Shown: positions 8,743 through 18,029 of the stretch, piece by piece
Layout of the letters: every line of letters starts with the position of its first letter
Numbering within the stretch: the first letter of the stretch is position 1
Assembly: GCA_002898355.1 (NCBI GenBank)
Contig: BEHD01000008.1
Span: 1 to 64,000 of the forward strand
Direction of reading: 5' to 3'
Source of the DNA: an archaeon HR01
GTDB taxonomy: Archaea > Thermoproteota > Nitrososphaeria_A > Caldarchaeales > Caldarchaeaceae
Length of the DNA stretch: 64,000 bases
The notes under the pieces: generated by a model
What the model was told of the DNA's origin: nothing
Database searches by the model: none
Seen by the model: only the letters and a program-made list of their open reading frames with translations
Translations under genes and position numbers: made by a program

Positions 8743-11685
8743 CTAGGCCCTCCTAGCGGCCACGTAGACTGCAGGCCGGAGAGGGAGGGCGCGGGCGGCC
8801 TTGCCTGCTGGGTCGTTCTTGGAGGCCTCCTCCTCGGAGAGGACTCTTACGGGAGCCTTCACCTCATCCTCCAACAGTTTCGCAGCCTGCAGGCATATAT
8901 CCCTATCCAGCCTTATGAGCCTTCTAACAACCTCCTCGGGGTCTCCCCATCCAGCCAGCTCGGTAAACTTTCTCGTCTTCTCCACATACCTCCTCAAAAC
9001 CTCCACCAGCCTAGGCACCTGTTTCAGGAGGGCCTGGTCTCTATCCCCAAGAATCTTCACCGCCTCTCTAACCTCAAGCCCCACCATCTTCTCAGCCATC
9101 TCCACCTTATCCGCAGAGGCCGTATATAGGAAGACCTCACCGACACCGTTTTTCACAAGCTTCACAATCTCCCTCACATCATCGAGAATATCCTTGATGA
9201 CCTCCTCAAACATTATAGCGGCGAAGTCGACCTTCGAGGGGTCATACCGTGGCCATGACTCCAGTGAGGCATATCCTTGGAAACCCAGTCGCCTCCAGGC
9301 CTCCTCAGCTGTGAAAGGTGCGAAAGGCGTCAGCAGGAGGGTCCAAGTCCTCAGCAGACTCCTCCCGCCCCCTCCCCCTCCACGTCTAACCCACCATCTC
9401 CATAGATTCAGCAGCCCGTAGACAGCCTCGCTGGCGGCGGTTCTGGTCTTCATATTATCCATCGCATCGGAGATTTTCTTCACAGAGAGTTGGAGCATGG
9501 ACTCCAGCCATCTATCGGCGGGGCCTTGACCCGTGGACTGGCCACCCCTACCAATAATCTCCAAGAAATAGGATAGGAACCCTTTAGCCTCTAAGACGTT
9601 CTTCTCCCTCCAGTCGGGGTCGTCCATGTCCTCAGCGCTGAGCAGGAGGGTGAGTCTGGTGGGGTCTGCACCATATCGCGATATGGCCTGCTTTAATGTG
9701 ATGAAGTTGCCCCGGCTCTTGGACATTTTAGCCCCCTCGATGGAGATGAGGCCGTTTACGCTGACTCCCCGTGGCCAGTGGTGCTGGGGAAATATGCCTA
9801 CATGGTGGAAGATGTAGAATGTTAGATGGTTTTGCACCAAGTCCTTGGCCGACACCCTAAGGTCGACAGGGTACCAGTACAGGAATTCCTCCCTCATCTG
9901 TTTAAGCATGTTCGCAGGTATTCCGAGACGTGCCGATAACGTGTCTGGGTCCCCCTCACCGAGGAAGACATAGTCGAAGAGCTCAGGGCCCGCCTTCTCA
10001 CCCAGCTCGGGATATCTGTTTAGGTAGCTGCTAATGGTGTATAGGGATGGGTATATGGTGGAGTCGCTTAATGTTTCGATTATCCACGACTCATCCCAAG
10101 GTAGCTTGGTACCCAGCCCGCTCCTCCTCGTGCAGGCCCAGTCGTGGAGCCAATCAACAACGTTTAAGAACCACTGCCTAGCCGTCGGAGGATATATCTC
10201 CATGTTATTGATGTGCTCCCTGACCCTCCTCTTCCAGTCCCCATCTGAAAACTTGAGAAACCACTGGTCTTCAACGATCTTGACCACGCACTCATCACCC
10301 GACCTGCACACAACCTTACCCGAAAGCCCGTAGAAGACGGCGGCCTCCCCCGCGTTGACGAGCATCTCCTTAACTGTGTTTCTGGCCTGGGATACCGGCT
10401 GGCCTCCAAGGCCCACGACCCAGTCCCTCATAACGCCTCTGTGAAACTCCTCGGAATACACCTCACGGGTCGCATCTTCAAGCCTTTCATCATCTTGCCC
10501 AGCTATACCATAACGCTCAACGATTTCAACAGCCGGAAATTCACCGTATCCTGGAACGTTGATGAGCGATATTGGCTTCAGCTCCAAAACCGTATCCGGT
10601 GATAGGCCATACCTAGACAGTTCTCCAGGGTTTTTCTGAAGGTCCCTCAGGGCAGCGTAGTCGTACGGTGCATGGGCTGGGACGCTGTATACGACCCCGG
10701 TGCCGAGGGTGGGGTCTACAAATCTGGCTGGGAGAACCGGTATCTCACGGCCGATAAGCGGCACTCGGCATCTTTTACCGATGAGCTCCTCGGCTGGTAT
10801 AGTTTCTAAAACCTTCAGCCCCTCCCACTGCAGAGCCAAATTCTCGGCAGCCTTCCTGCTTAGGATTAAGGCGGTGTCTCCATATTGGGCTTTGACGTAT
10901 TCAGATTCTGGGTTGACCCATACGTTTGTGGCCCCATATATCGTTTCAGGCCTAAGGGTGGCTGCTGCCAGCTTATAGTCTCCACAGCTAAAGAAGACGG
11001 CGGTATACTCTTCGGGGTATATCCCCTCACCGCTGAGACGGTCATGGTCCCCTGTAGCACTCTGGCATACAGGACACCACACAACCGGATGGCGGCCCAT
11101 AACCAACAGTCCTTTACGCTTTAGAGTCATGTACTGCCACTCGATAAACTTGCTATAGTATGGATGCAGGCTTGTTGTGTAGAACTCCCTACTCCAGTCC
11201 ACAGACCAGCCCATCAGATCCACAACGGCCCTGTTCTCGGAGGTATAGTAGGCACATATGAAGGGTGGGTTCTTGAAGAGGGGTATCAGCTCCTCAGGTA
11301 TCCCATCTATATCCCTTAACATCCTGATGACGCTGGCATCCCCCCTCTTCAGCCGCTCACTCGTTCCGGCAACAGCCTCTCCTGTCCAGTGCCAGGCCCA
11401 CGGGAAGAGAACGTTGAAACCCCTCATCCTCATATACCGGGCGATGGCGTCACCCCGCGTGAACGTAAAGCCATGTCCTAGATGTAGAGGGCCATTCTGA
11501 TAGGAGTAGGGTACGCAGATGAAAAACTTCTTCTTGGCAGTGTCTGGGGAGGCCTCGAATAACTTATTGGACCGCCATCTAATCCTCCACTCGTTCTCGT
11601 ATTCGGCCGGCGACCTGTAAGTCTGGTGGGAGCCTAGCTGAAATCCATGTCTCACAAGGCTGAAATCTTCAGTTTCCTTCAACAC
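8743..11685 (-). CDS. leuS: Leucyl-tRNA synthetase, archaeal/eukaryal type
   Basis: A 980-residue class I synthetase that charges tRNA-Leu. The HIGH signature is GPLHLGHG, the CP1 editing domain includes TLRPETIYGATNVWVNPE and GTGVVYSVPAHAPYDYAAL (the editing Asp is retained), and the KMSKS loop is GAKMSKSRGN. The zinc-like CPVC pair is at VVWCPVCQS. Length and order fit the archaeal family. The start is GTG at 11685. An oddity is a six-glycine run (VRRGGGGGGRSLL) in the anticodon-binding domain. Some crenarchaea carry two LeuRS copies of which one is altered; the motifs here look those of the active type. Confidence 0.95.
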   Translation of the reverse strand: MLKETEDFSLVRHGFQLGSHQTYRSPAEYENEWRIRWRSNKLFEASPDTAKKKFFICVPYSYQNGPLHLGHGFTFTRGDAIARYMRMRGFNVLFPWAWHWTGEAVAGTSERLKRGDASVIRMLRDIDGIPEELIPLFKNPPFICAYYTSENRAVVDLMGWSVDWSREFYTTSLHPYYSKFIEWQYMTLKRKGLLVMGRHPVVWCPVCQSATGDHDRLSGEGIYPEEYTAVFFSCGDYKLAAATLRPETIYGATNVWVNPESEYVKAQYGDTALILSRKAAENLALQWEGLKVLETIPAEELIGKRCRVPLIGREIPVLPARFVDPTLGTGVVYSVPAHAPYDYAALRDLQKNPGELSRYGLSPDTVLELKPISLINVPGYGEFPAVEIVERYGIAGQDDERLEDATREVYSEEFHRGVMRDWVVGLGGQPVSQARNTVKEMLVNAGEAAVFYGLSGKVVCRSGDECVVKIVEDQWFLKFSDGDWKRRVREHINNMEIYPPTARQWFLNVVDWLHDWACTRRSGLGTKLPWDESWIIETLSDSTIYPSLYTISSYLNRYPELGEKAGPELFDYVFLGEGDPDTLSARLGIPANMLKQMREEFLYWYPVDLRVSAKDLVQNHLTFYIFHHVGIFPQHHWPRGVSVNGLISIEGAKMSKSRGNFITLKQAISRYGADPTRLTLLLSAEDMDDPDWREKNVLEAKGFLSYFLEIIGRGGQSTGQGPADRWLESMLQLSVKKISDAMDNMKTRTAASEAVYGLLNLWRWWVRRGGGGGGRSLLRTWTLLLTPFAPFTAEEAWRRLGFQGYASLESWPRYDPSKVDFAAIMFEEVIKDILDDVREIVKLVKNGVGEVFLYTASADKVEMAEKMVGLEVREAVKILGDRDQALLKQVPRLVEVLRRYVEKTRKFTELAGWGDPEEVVRRLIRLDRDICLQAAKLLEDEVKAPVRVLSEEEASKNDPAGKAARALPLRPAVYVAARRA

Positions 11686-11710
11686 TATTCAACACCCCGG
11701 AGGGTAGATA

Positions 11711-12694
11711 TCAGCCCTTGAAGTATGGGATGACTTTACGGCGGAATATCTCTATGGTCTTGGCTGGGTTAGGGCTGAAGTCTGTGAAAATCAGGTGATT
11801 CGCCCCAATCTCAGTAAATCTTGATAGGTGGTCGATAAAGTCTTCAACATCATCGTATAGGAGGTAATATTTCCTTATCGCTTCATCTGGGAGCTGGAGA
11901 CCTGAAGCCTCAATCTTCCTAGGGTCTTCCTCGTCGAAGTTCTCCATTATAGTGGCTCCGGCATGTATCTTCTTAATCCTTTTTATGGTTCTCTCGATAT
12001 CCACAAGCGCTCCCTCCACCAAGACAGCCTTCTCAATCTTCCTCGGGTCTCTTCCAGCCTCACTCGCCGCTCTATCGAATACCGGAAAGATCTTATCACG
12101 GCATGTCTCCAAGGTGTTGGCCGTCATCAACCTGTCTCCGTACCGGCCTGCAAACTCCGCAGCCTTCACACCTATGGCTGAGAAGTAGATGGGTACGGGT
12201 TTTCTAGGTTTTAGATGGAGATAGACCTTACTCATCTTGAAATATCTCCCATCAAAGTCGAAGTAATCGTTGGTTGACCAGAGTTTCTTCATCAGGTCTA
12301 TGGCCTCCACCAACCTCTCCATTCTTTCCCTCCAAGATGGCCACCGGCCCATGAATCTTTTCTCGCTCATAGCCTCTCCTGTGCCAACACCCAGTAGTAT
12401 GCGGCCGGGATACATGTTCTCCAGCGTACCCACTGCCTGTGCTATGAGGGCCGGGTGGTATCTCCCACCTATAGGGACTGTAACATCCACGCCGACAGAT
12501 ATCTTCTTGGTTCTCTCGGCGGCGGCGGCCAGGACGGACCAGACAAAGAAGTTATGCTTGAAGGAGTGATGCCATGGCAGGAAGTGGTCTCCAAACCAGA
12601 CCGAGTCGAAGCCAGCCCTCTCGCAGAGTTTTAAGAACTTCATCTCATAGCGGTCGTCCATCCAGAAGGATGCGTCAACACCTATCTTAATCAA
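11711..12694 (-). CDS. LLM-class (luciferase-like) F420/FMN-dependent oxidoreductase
   Basis: A 327-residue TIM-barrel protein of the luciferase-like monooxygenase superfamily. Recognisable segments are FLKLCERAGFDSVWFGDHFLPW, ERTKKISVGVDVTVPIGGRYHP and NMYPGRILLGVGTGEAMSE, closest in feel to F420-dependent sugar-phosphate dehydrogenases and N5,N10-methylene-H4MPT reductase relatives. The start is TTG (TTG-ATT-AAG). The substrate is unknown; the surrounding sugar-type genes make a sugar-alcohol or aldehyde substrate plausible, by inference only. Confidence 0.82.
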   Translation of the reverse strand: MIKIGVDASFWMDDRYEMKFLKLCERAGFDSVWFGDHFLPWHHSFKHNFFVWSVLAAAAERTKKISVGVDVTVPIGGRYHPALIAQAVGTLENMYPGRILLGVGTGEAMSEKRFMGRWPSWRERMERLVEAIDLMKKLWSTNDYFDFDGRYFKMSKVYLHLKPRKPVPIYFSAIGVKAAEFAGRYGDRLMTANTLETCRDKIFPVFDRAASEAGRDPRKIEKAVLVEGALVDIERTIKRIKKIHAGATIMENFDEEDPRKIEASGLQLPDEAIRKYYLLYDDVEDFIDHLSRFTEIGANHLIFTDFSPNPAKTIEIFRRKVIPYFKG

Positions 12695-12825
12695 TTTCCA
12701 GGAAAACTAGCTATTTGGAGGTATTTTAAGGATTTGATGGCCGACCGCCCAATCATAGATGAGGGCGGCCTGCATCCTACGGAGACAAGAAGCCTATCCC
12801 GCTGGGTTCTCCCTATATCCACGGC

Positions 12826-13845
12826 TTAAATATCTTTCATGTCCCTCACTATCCCTGCGGTGAAGCTTGTCTCCAAAGACGCGCCGGCCTCTAAAGTGAT
12901 GTGTGTCTTCATTTTGATTTGGTCTGGCAGTCCTCCCGGGTAGCTGGAGGATGGTTCTAGCGCTATATTCCACGCACGGCCGTACCATGGATAGTCTGGG
13001 GTGTTATAGTTTTGCCAGAACCAGAGATATTTGAATACCGATGTATCCCAGCCCATCATAAAGCCGAGGTTAAGCCCTGGGTTCCAGAGGATGTAGCTGC
13101 CCTCCCTCATACCTGTTATAAACGATGTCTCCTCAGCCAGCAAGTCCCTAGAAGGTATCAGGCTCAGGTCTACCTCATGGCCCCTCCTATCCCTTACGTG
13201 GGGCCAGTCGTATTCTCCAGGCATTAGACGGCCGTAGGGGTTGTAGGATTCGGGCTGGACGAGGACCCTGCACCCTTCAGGCAGAACTATCTTGGAGCCG
13301 GGTTGGAGGAAAGGCTCGCCGAAGGACGGGTGCTGGAGCCATGAGAACTCCAGCGTCTGTTTACCTGTGTTAACCAGCCTCTCACTGAAGCTTATCTCCT
13401 CAGCGTTTTCGTGGAGCATCACATACTTTTCCAGCCTGAAAGGGTATCTGACACCCTCCACACGCATATAGGCTGAGACCATATCCCCTCCCTCCTCATC
13501 CACCACACAATCCCATGGTAGCATGGAGGATTCGCCGTGTATCCCCATCGCTGCACCCCTATGGGACACTGGATGCCCGCCTGCGCTGGGGACTATATCC
13601 TGCCATCCTCCGCCGTAGTAGTCTAGGAAGCCGCCCTCGGAGACAGGGTTGGGCGCCGTGTCTCTCAACGGGTTTCTCCAGCCGATGGGGGACTGCCAAA
13701 GCAGGTTCATGTCAAGGGGCTTATACCGTATCTCCATTATGTCCGAGCCCTTATCCAGCAGGAAGACAACCCGCAGAAAACGGTTCTCCATAACAAGGGT
13801 TCTCATATCTCTATACTTCCAGTCTAGGGATATGCTGCAGGGCAT
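12826..13845 (-). CDS. Aldose-epimerase-like protein (DUF4432 / galactose-mutarotase fold)
   Basis: A 339-residue protein with the mutarotase-like beta-sandwich signatures: LRVVFLLDKGSDIMEIRYKP at the start, HENAEEISFSERLVNTGKQ in the middle, FSWLQHPSFGEPFL with a His, and YLWFWQNYNTPDYPWYGRAW near the end. Family members bind carbohydrates; DUF4432 proteins are often found in sugar-catabolic clusters. Its TATA element (13866-13873) lies about 25 bp above the ATG, so the message is probably leaderless. It is divergent from the creatininase-family gene. Confidence 0.75.
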   Translation of the reverse strand: MPCSISLDWKYRDMRTLVMENRFLRVVFLLDKGSDIMEIRYKPLDMNLLWQSPIGWRNPLRDTAPNPVSEGGFLDYYGGGWQDIVPSAGGHPVSHRGAAMGIHGESSMLPWDCVVDEEGGDMVSAYMRVEGVRYPFRLEKYVMLHENAEEISFSERLVNTGKQTLEFSWLQHPSFGEPFLQPGSKIVLPEGCRVLVQPESYNPYGRLMPGEYDWPHVRDRRGHEVDLSLIPSRDLLAEETSFITGMREGSYILWNPGLNLGFMMGWDTSVFKYLWFWQNYNTPDYPWYGRAWNIALEPSSSYPGGLPDQIKMKTHITLEAGASLETSFTAGIVRDMKDI

Positions 13846-13865
13846 GTATAGGTTCTGGACCCCGG

Positions 13866-13890
13866 ATATTTAACCATCTAAATCTTATAT
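13866..13890. promoter_or_regulatory. Divergent promoter between the epimerase-like and creatininase-family genes
   Basis: ATATTTAA (13866-13873) read leftward is 25 bp from the epimerase ATG at 13845. CTAAATCTTATA (13879-13890) read rightward overlaps the ORF-track ATG at 13889, so the rightward transcript should begin near 13905; that argues for the downstream ATG at 13904 or 13913. Confidence 0.5.
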
Positions 13891-13903
13891 GCCTCTCCAT
13901 ACG

Positions 13904-14680
13904 ATGAGGGACATGGCTGTCTTCTGGGCTGAGAAGTCCTCGCCCGATATAGGCGGGTTATCCAGAAAATACAGGGTGGCCATCTTTCCTGTAGGTAGTA
14001 CGGAGCAGCATGGACCCCACCTGCCAACGGGTACAGACCATATTATAGCGTGGGAGCTATCCAAGAGGGTGGCGGAGGAGATAGACGCGCTTCTCCTGCC
14101 GCTGCTTCCCTACGGTTTTTCAGACGACCACTTCCCCAAGCCTGGGACTATAAGCATATCAGCTGACACCTTGAAGGGGGTCATAAGAGATGTGGCCAAC
14201 AGCCTAAACCGTAACGGGTTGAGACATCTGGTTATAGTCTCCGGACATGCGGGGCATCTGGGCCAGATATCCGACATCGCCTACCAACTCAACCTAGCTC
14301 TCCCACCCTATGGGCTGAGGGTTCACAACATATCACCCTATACGGCGGTCCCTGTTGAGCGGCTGGGCACAATTCTTGAGGAGGAGATGTTCATCCACGC
14401 TGAAGAGCTGGAGACAAGCCTAATGCTGTATCTAAGGCCTGAGCTGGTTGATATGGGGAGGGCTGTGAAGGAGCATCCAGACTTCATACCGAGAGGATTG
14501 ACCACGCCCAACTTCTTAGAAGCCATAAGGATTGTCACAACCTCCAAGTTTCTCGGCAGAGACTTCGAGACAGGTGTCTGCGGTGACGCCACACTGGCCA
14601 CTAGGGAGAAAGGTGAGAAACTCTTCTCGCTACTGGTCTCAGGCCTGGTGGAGGCTATAAAACATGTGACTAGGGAGTAG
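13904..14680 (+). CDS. Creatininase-family amidohydrolase
   Basis: A roughly 258-residue metal-dependent amidase. The metal-binding pattern of creatininase is visible as PVGSTEQHGPHLPTGTDH (Glu, His, Asp). The usual NGHGGN loop is replaced by SGHAGH, so one ligand-bearing loop is altered. The family includes creatininase, MftE-like and FAPy-deformylase enzymes; the reaction here is not assigned. I chose ATG 13904 (MRDMAVFWAEKS) because a TATA box overlaps the ORF-track start at 13889; ATG 13913 is also possible. The 3' end overlaps the convergent dipeptidase gene by 11 bp. Confidence 0.8.
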   Translation: MRDMAVFWAEKSSPDIGGLSRKYRVAIFPVGSTEQHGPHLPTGTDHIIAWELSKRVAEEIDALLLPLLPYGFSDDHFPKPGTISISADTLKGVIRDVANSLNRNGLRHLVIVSGHAGHLGQISDIAYQLNLALPPYGLRVHNISPYTAVPVERLGTILEEEMFIHAEELETSLMLYLRPELVDMGRAVKEHPDFIPRGLTTPNFLEAIRIVTTSKFLGRDFETGVCGDATLATREKGEKLFSLLVSGLVEAIKHVTRE

Positions 14681-15716
14681 CCGGAACCCATCTTTTTGCG
14701 TTTTCCCTAACGACCCTCATGGCGTTGTGATATGCGATCTTCTCGATATCCCTCTCACCCAGACCTCTACGCCTCAGCTCATCCCATAGGGTTAGGATGC
14801 CTGTGATGTCGCCAAGCCCTTCGGGTTCATCGACGTTGAGCAGGCCGAAATAGTCAGTTCCAACTGCGAGGATATCGGGTCCAAAACTTTCATATATGTA
14901 GAGGATGTGGTCTGCCAAGCTCTTGACCGAAGGCTTGTCGGAGATGGCTGGAGGTATGCACGTAACCCCCACAACCCCTCCGTTCTTTTTCAGCGCCTCC
15001 AGCTCCTCATCATCCAGGTTTCTTGCATGTTTTCTCACAGAGGCTGCGTTGGCATGGCTTACGATGGATGGCATCTTGGAGGCTTCCAACGCCTCTAAAG
15101 TGGTCCTCTTGCTGGCGTGGGAGAGGTCGACTATAACCCCGTATTCGTTGCAGAGTTTAACCAAGTCCTCACCGTCGCCTGTCAGCCCATAATCCTTCTT
15201 GGACATACATGTGGCCCCGTATTTGTTATCGAAGTTCCAGGTGAGCTGTAGTGAGCGTACACCCAACCTGTAGAAAATCTCTAGGTCCTCCACATCTTCC
15301 AAGGGTTCAGCTCCCTCGATGGCCATGAGAAAGCCAACCCTACCATCCACTTCCAGATTCTCGACATCGCTGAGGGTTAGTATAGGCCGTAGGTCTTGAC
15401 GGTGTTTTTTAAGAAGGTTGTTGTAGGCTACTATGTGTTCTAAAGTGGTTAGAGTGGCGGACCGCATCCTGTAGGCTCCGTAGAACCCGCCATAGCCTCT
15501 GGTCAACTGTTCAACCCTCATCTGCGATATCGTGGGGGTCAGTGGCGCTATAGATGAGAAGACAAGCCTCACGTTGGCCCTCCTATATTTCGGTATGTCA
15601 CCATGCCTGCCTCTCATATCCTGTGAGAAATCGGCTGGTTTGAATTTCAGTCCTGCGCCGGCCTGGACATAGTAGAGGGAGATATCCTCATGAAGATCTA
15701 CCAAAGGTGGGGGCAT
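14670..15716 (-). CDS. Membrane-dipeptidase-family (M19) zinc peptidase
   Basis: A 348-residue renal-dipeptidase-like TIM-barrel enzyme. Zinc ligands of family M19 can be followed: LVDLHEDIS (HxD), MAIEGAEPL (Glu), VDLSHAS (His) and IVSHANA (His), then VGVTCIPPAIS and ILAVGTDYFG. M19 members hydrolyse dipeptides, often with D-residues, or related amides. It has no signal peptide, so it is cytoplasmic. Its neighbours include an amidase and an ornithine-cyclodeaminase-like gene, suggesting processing of small amides or amino-acid derivatives. Confidence 0.88.
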   Translation of the reverse strand: MPPPLVDLHEDISLYYVQAGAGLKFKPADFSQDMRGRHGDIPKYRRANVRLVFSSIAPLTPTISQMRVEQLTRGYGGFYGAYRMRSATLTTLEHIVAYNNLLKKHRQDLRPILTLSDVENLEVDGRVGFLMAIEGAEPLEDVEDLEIFYRLGVRSLQLTWNFDNKYGATCMSKKDYGLTGDGEDLVKLCNEYGVIVDLSHASKRTTLEALEASKMPSIVSHANAASVRKHARNLDDEELEALKKNGGVVGVTCIPPAISDKPSVKSLADHILYIYESFGPDILAVGTDYFGLLNVDEPEGLGDITGILTLWDELRRRGLGERDIEKIAYHNAMRVVRENAKRWVPATP

Positions 15717-15749
15717 GCAATCACTGCATCAAGCCGCTATTTAAGTCGG

Positions 15750-18026
15750 CTACCTGCCCCCGGATAGGAGCCTCCACATCCTGAAGGGTGTGAGGGGTGT
15801 CTCAGATATCTCAACACCCAAGTGGGCCACCGCATCCTCTATGGCGTTTGCAATAGCTTGTGTGAGGCCGATGGTAGCTGCCTCACCCACACCTTTGGAG
15901 CCTAAATTGTTGGGGGCGGGGGTTACTGTCCAGTCAGTCTCCATGCGGGGTATGTCTGGGGCTGTAGGGACCAGATATTCGGCGAAGGACGAGGTTAGGA
16001 GGGCTCCCGAGCCGTCGTATACATGCTCCTCGTAGAGGGCCTGCCCTATAGCCTGAGCCGCGCCTCCATGTATCTGTCCCTCAGCCAATACCGGGTTTAC
16101 TAAGAAACCGCAGTCATTAACCATCACTACCTTACGAAGGTCTACCCGACCTGTTTCGGGGTCTACTTCGACAATAGCCACATGGGTGCCGAAGGGGAAG
16201 GTTAGCTCCGGCTTGTAGAACCTTGTGGAAACTAGGCCGGGCTCCATACCCTCTGGAAGAGAGCCTGGGTTGTAGGCCTTCTCAGCCACATCCTTAATCT
16301 CTAGGGAGTGTTCCGGCGAGCCCCTGACATACACTCTACCATCTGAGACATCTAGGTCCTCTGGGTTAGCCTCCATCAGATGGGCCGCAATTCTTATGAT
16401 TTTTTCTCTCACATCAGAGGCTGCTAGAAATACTGCGTTGCCTCCGGATGTTAGGGACCAACTGCCTGCGGTACCGGGCGATCTAGGAGTTAACGCGGTG
16501 TCGCCGTGTAGGACGGTTATATCCTCTATGGGAATGCCCAAAATATCTGAGGCTATCTGGGCCAACGCTGTGGCCACACCCTGGCCATGGGGAGATGTCC
16601 CTGTTAAGACGTATGCCTTTCCTCCACGGTCCACCCTGACCTGGGCCGTCTGATATGCGAAGTTGCATACCTCAACGTAGGAGGAGAGGCCTATGCCTAC
16701 CAGCTTTCCCACACGCCTCATCTCAGGCTGCATTTTCCTGACATTCCAGTAATCCGAGAGCTGTAACGCCCTCTCAAGCGTTTTAACGTAGTCTCCAGAG
16801 TCGTAGGTGTAGCCTGTTACTGATTTGTAGGGGAAGCTCTCCCTAGGTATGAAGTTGATCTTCCTCACCTCGGCAGGGTCAAGCCCCAGCCGCCTCGCCA
16901 CCCTATCCATCGTCCGCTCGATGATATACGATGCTTCAGGCCTGCCCGCGCCACGATATGAATGGGTTGCATTCTTGTTGGTGAAGACGCCTACCACATC
17001 CACCTCCATGTTCCTTATGTCATAGCATCCTGGAAGCATCTTCGCTGTAACTATCGGGATCTCCTGTGAGAAGCTGTGGTTGTAAGCCCCAAGGTCGGCC
17101 ACTATTCTAACCCGCAGCCCCTCCACCCTCCCATTTCTCCTGACCGCAGCCTCGACATCGGCGTACATGTCTCGGCCATGGCTCATCGTATGCATGTTCT
17201 CAGAACGGTCTTCAACCCATTTGACGGGCCTTCCATACTTGATGGAGAGATATGAGGCTAGGACGTCTTCGGGGTAGCAGTTGTATTTAGCTCCGAAGGC
17301 TCCTCCAACATCCGGCGCTATAACCCTCAGCCGGTTCTCGGATAGGCCTAGGACCTCGGCCAGCCACTCCCTGAGACTGTGGGGGCTCTGGGTGGATGAC
17401 CAGACTGTCAAAACATCGGACCTCCCATCATAGCTGGCTACAACACCCCTAGTCTCCATCGGTGCTGGGGCCAGCCTCTGAATCCTAAGACTCAGCCGAA
17501 TTACTTGGTCGGATTCTCTGAATGCCCCATCTACATCGCCGTAAACCCTACGCCATCGGAAACATACGTTGTCGGCGTATCCCTCATGAACCCTAGGAGA
17601 GTTGGGAGCCATGGCTTTTATCGGGTCCACTACAGGGGTTAGAGGCTCATACTCCACGTAAACTTCATCTACAGCATCCCTGACACGGTATCTGTCCCAG
17701 CCTACAACGACGGCTACTGGCTCACCAACATATCTAACCCTACCAAGGGCTAGCACACGCTGATCCGGAACCTTCGAACCCGCCTCTACACTCTCGACAG
17801 GTAACGGCCTGATATCTTTCAGGTCCTCCCCCGTCAGGACATCTAGGATGCCGTTTCTAAGGGCTTTGGATTTGTCAATGGATTTTATCTCTGCGCTGGC
17901 GTGGGGTGACCGCACCAATCCGATATGGAGCATACCCGGCAGCGTTAAGTCGTCTACGTAGCAGCCAGCCCCCCGCAGAAGCCTCGGGTCCTCGACACGT
18001 TTTACGTATTTACCGACTAGACTCAT
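15750..18026 (-). CDS. Molybdopterin-binding subunit of a xanthine/aldehyde dehydrogenase (CoxL-like, form II)
   Basis: A 758-residue protein of the xanthine oxidase family, of the length expected for the large Mo subunit. It opens KYVKRVEDPRLLRGAGCYVDDL, contains VAPDVGGAFGAKYNCYPED for Moco binding, and ends with GSKGVGEAATIG, whose Glu is the catalytic base. The active-site loop is SYRGAGR, the form II pattern (AYRGAGR), not the AYxCSFR of true CO dehydrogenase, so CO is unlikely. The partner FAD and 2Fe-2S subunits are not next to it, which is unusual; they must come from elsewhere if the enzyme works. It starts 3 bp after the cyclodeaminase-like stop. Confidence 0.9.
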   Translation of the reverse strand: MSLVGKYVKRVEDPRLLRGAGCYVDDLTLPGMLHIGLVRSPHASAEIKSIDKSKALRNGILDVLTGEDLKDIRPLPVESVEAGSKVPDQRVLALGRVRYVGEPVAVVVGWDRYRVRDAVDEVYVEYEPLTPVVDPIKAMAPNSPRVHEGYADNVCFRWRRVYGDVDGAFRESDQVIRLSLRIQRLAPAPMETRGVVASYDGRSDVLTVWSSTQSPHSLREWLAEVLGLSENRLRVIAPDVGGAFGAKYNCYPEDVLASYLSIKYGRPVKWVEDRSENMHTMSHGRDMYADVEAAVRRNGRVEGLRVRIVADLGAYNHSFSQEIPIVTAKMLPGCYDIRNMEVDVVGVFTNKNATHSYRGAGRPEASYIIERTMDRVARRLGLDPAEVRKINFIPRESFPYKSVTGYTYDSGDYVKTLERALQLSDYWNVRKMQPEMRRVGKLVGIGLSSYVEVCNFAYQTAQVRVDRGGKAYVLTGTSPHGQGVATALAQIASDILGIPIEDITVLHGDTALTPRSPGTAGSWSLTSGGNAVFLAASDVREKIIRIAAHLMEANPEDLDVSDGRVYVRGSPEHSLEIKDVAEKAYNPGSLPEGMEPGLVSTRFYKPELTFPFGTHVAIVEVDPETGRVDLRKVVMVNDCGFLVNPVLAEGQIHGGAAQAIGQALYEEHVYDGSGALLTSSFAEYLVPTAPDIPRMETDWTVTPAPNNLGSKGVGEAATIGLTQAIANAIEDAVAHLGVEISETPLTPFRMWRLLSGGR

Positions 18027-18029
18027 GAC

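Noticed and set aside
15750-18026. CO dehydrogenase large subunit
   Set aside because: The active-site loop is SYRGAGR (form II), not AYxCSFR, and coxM/coxS are absent.
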